Source of the DNA: JBEKZQ01 sp049509675
GTDB lineage: Bacteria; Planctomycetota; Planctomycetia; Pirellulales; Thermoguttaceae
Length of the DNA stretch: 5,127 bases
NCBI GenBank assembly: GCA_049509675.1
Contig: JBEKZQ010000445.1
Span: 1-5,127 of the forward strand
Reading direction: 5' to 3'
This document shows, piece after piece, positions 4,966-5,127 of this stretch. Under the pieces are notes generated by a model, which was given only the letters and a program-made list of their open reading frames with translations, was not told the DNA's origin and did no database searches. The translations under genes and the position numbers were made by a program. Within the stretch, counting starts at the first letter, position 1, and every line of letters starts with the position of its first letter.

Positions 4966-5127
4966 TCAGGCGTTCCGGCGTAGTCTCCAGATTCCAAACG
5001 CCAAGGCGCCGGCAAGCAACATGGCGATTCCACCGGGCTCAGGGCTCGCTGCGCTACTCGCAACACGGAGACCGACGCTGGAGTTCTCGTACGTCGGGGG
5101 GAAGTAGTAGTCGCGGTCGGACGAGGC
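4966..5127 (-). CDS. C-terminal end of SUMF1/formylglycine-generating-enzyme-like protein with PEP-CTERM tail (5' part beyond window)
   Basis: The minus strand from the right edge is open for 53 codons and ends at TGA (4966-4968). The first part, SSDRDYYFPPTYENSSVGLRVAS, has the form of the end of the SUMF1/FGE-sulfatase fold, where a PT-x-EN stretch precedes (G)FRVA-type residues. Then comes a PEP-CTERM sorting signal: SPEPGG at residues 28-33 of the visible part, a hydrophobic helix (about 34-47, IAMLLAGALAFGIW) and the basic end RLRRNA. In this system a protein is exported, held in the membrane by the helix and processed by an exosortase at the PEP motif. SUMF1 folds in such proteins usually lack proven sulfatase-activating function. 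The catalytic region lies outside the window and cannot be judged. The stop is 13 bases from the hairpin at 4935-4952. Confidence 0.85.
   Translation of the reverse strand, partial: ASSDRDYYFPPTYENSSVGLRVASSAASPEPGGIAMLLAGALAFGIWRLRRNA

Noticed and set aside
4797..5066. An 89-codon minus-strand frame overlapping the PEP-CTERM gene.
   Set aside because: It is in a different frame from the recognisable SUMF1/PEP-CTERM sequence and crosses the palindromic element, so it is a shadow.

Overview
The window looks like part of the chromosome of a GC-rich free-living bacterium, most likely from the Verrucomicrobiota/Planctomycetota group. Three things point there. The right edge carries the C-terminal end of a formylglycine-generating-enzyme-like (SUMF1) protein with a PEP-CTERM sorting tail. 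The left edge carries a secreted dienelactone-hydrolase-like esterase of a kind common in those phyla. The tRNA gene does not encode its CCA end. The lineage is an inference; no marker gene settles it.

Positions 1-4208 hold three genes that all read on the minus strand, in the order 4208 to 1. First is an iron-sulfur L-serine ammonia-lyase in which the beta (SdaAB-like) and alpha (SdaAA-like) parts are fused. Two bases after its stop codon comes an ornithine cyclodeaminase/mu-crystallin family NAD(P)-dependent enzyme. After a 71-base gap comes an exported alpha/beta hydrolase that runs off the left edge without a stop. The first two are almost certainly translationally coupled. The lyase would release pyruvate and ammonia from serine, and the second enzyme is of a reductase type that could use a 2-oxo acid plus ammonia, or a cyclic imine. 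The hydrolase may be co-transcribed, but its link to amino-acid metabolism is unclear.

Positions 4209-4620 are a tRNA-centred accessory patch. A complete minus-strand tRNA-Ser(GCT) lies at 4389-4475. A degenerate second copy of only its 5' half (4512-4550) lies upstream and breaks off exactly at the anticodon. Downstream of the tRNA are a 12-bp tandem repeat, a perfect 10-bp hairpin, and plus-strand sequence that may be the decayed 3' end of an integrase gene. The whole patch resembles the scar of an integration event at a tRNA gene.

Positions 4621-4960 hold a plus-strand start codon with a perfect Shine-Dalgarno sequence. Its short reading frame runs into a compact array of palindromes at 4811-4952. 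A long outer stem encloses three hairpins and a fourth hairpin flanks it, so the element could fold as a cloverleaf. Its G-U pairs favour folding of the plus-strand RNA. It is either a REP/MITE-like element that truncated a gene or a structured RNA, and it is the least explained part of the window.

Positions 4966-5127 hold the last 53 codons of the SUMF1/PEP-CTERM protein on the minus strand, continuing beyond the right edge.
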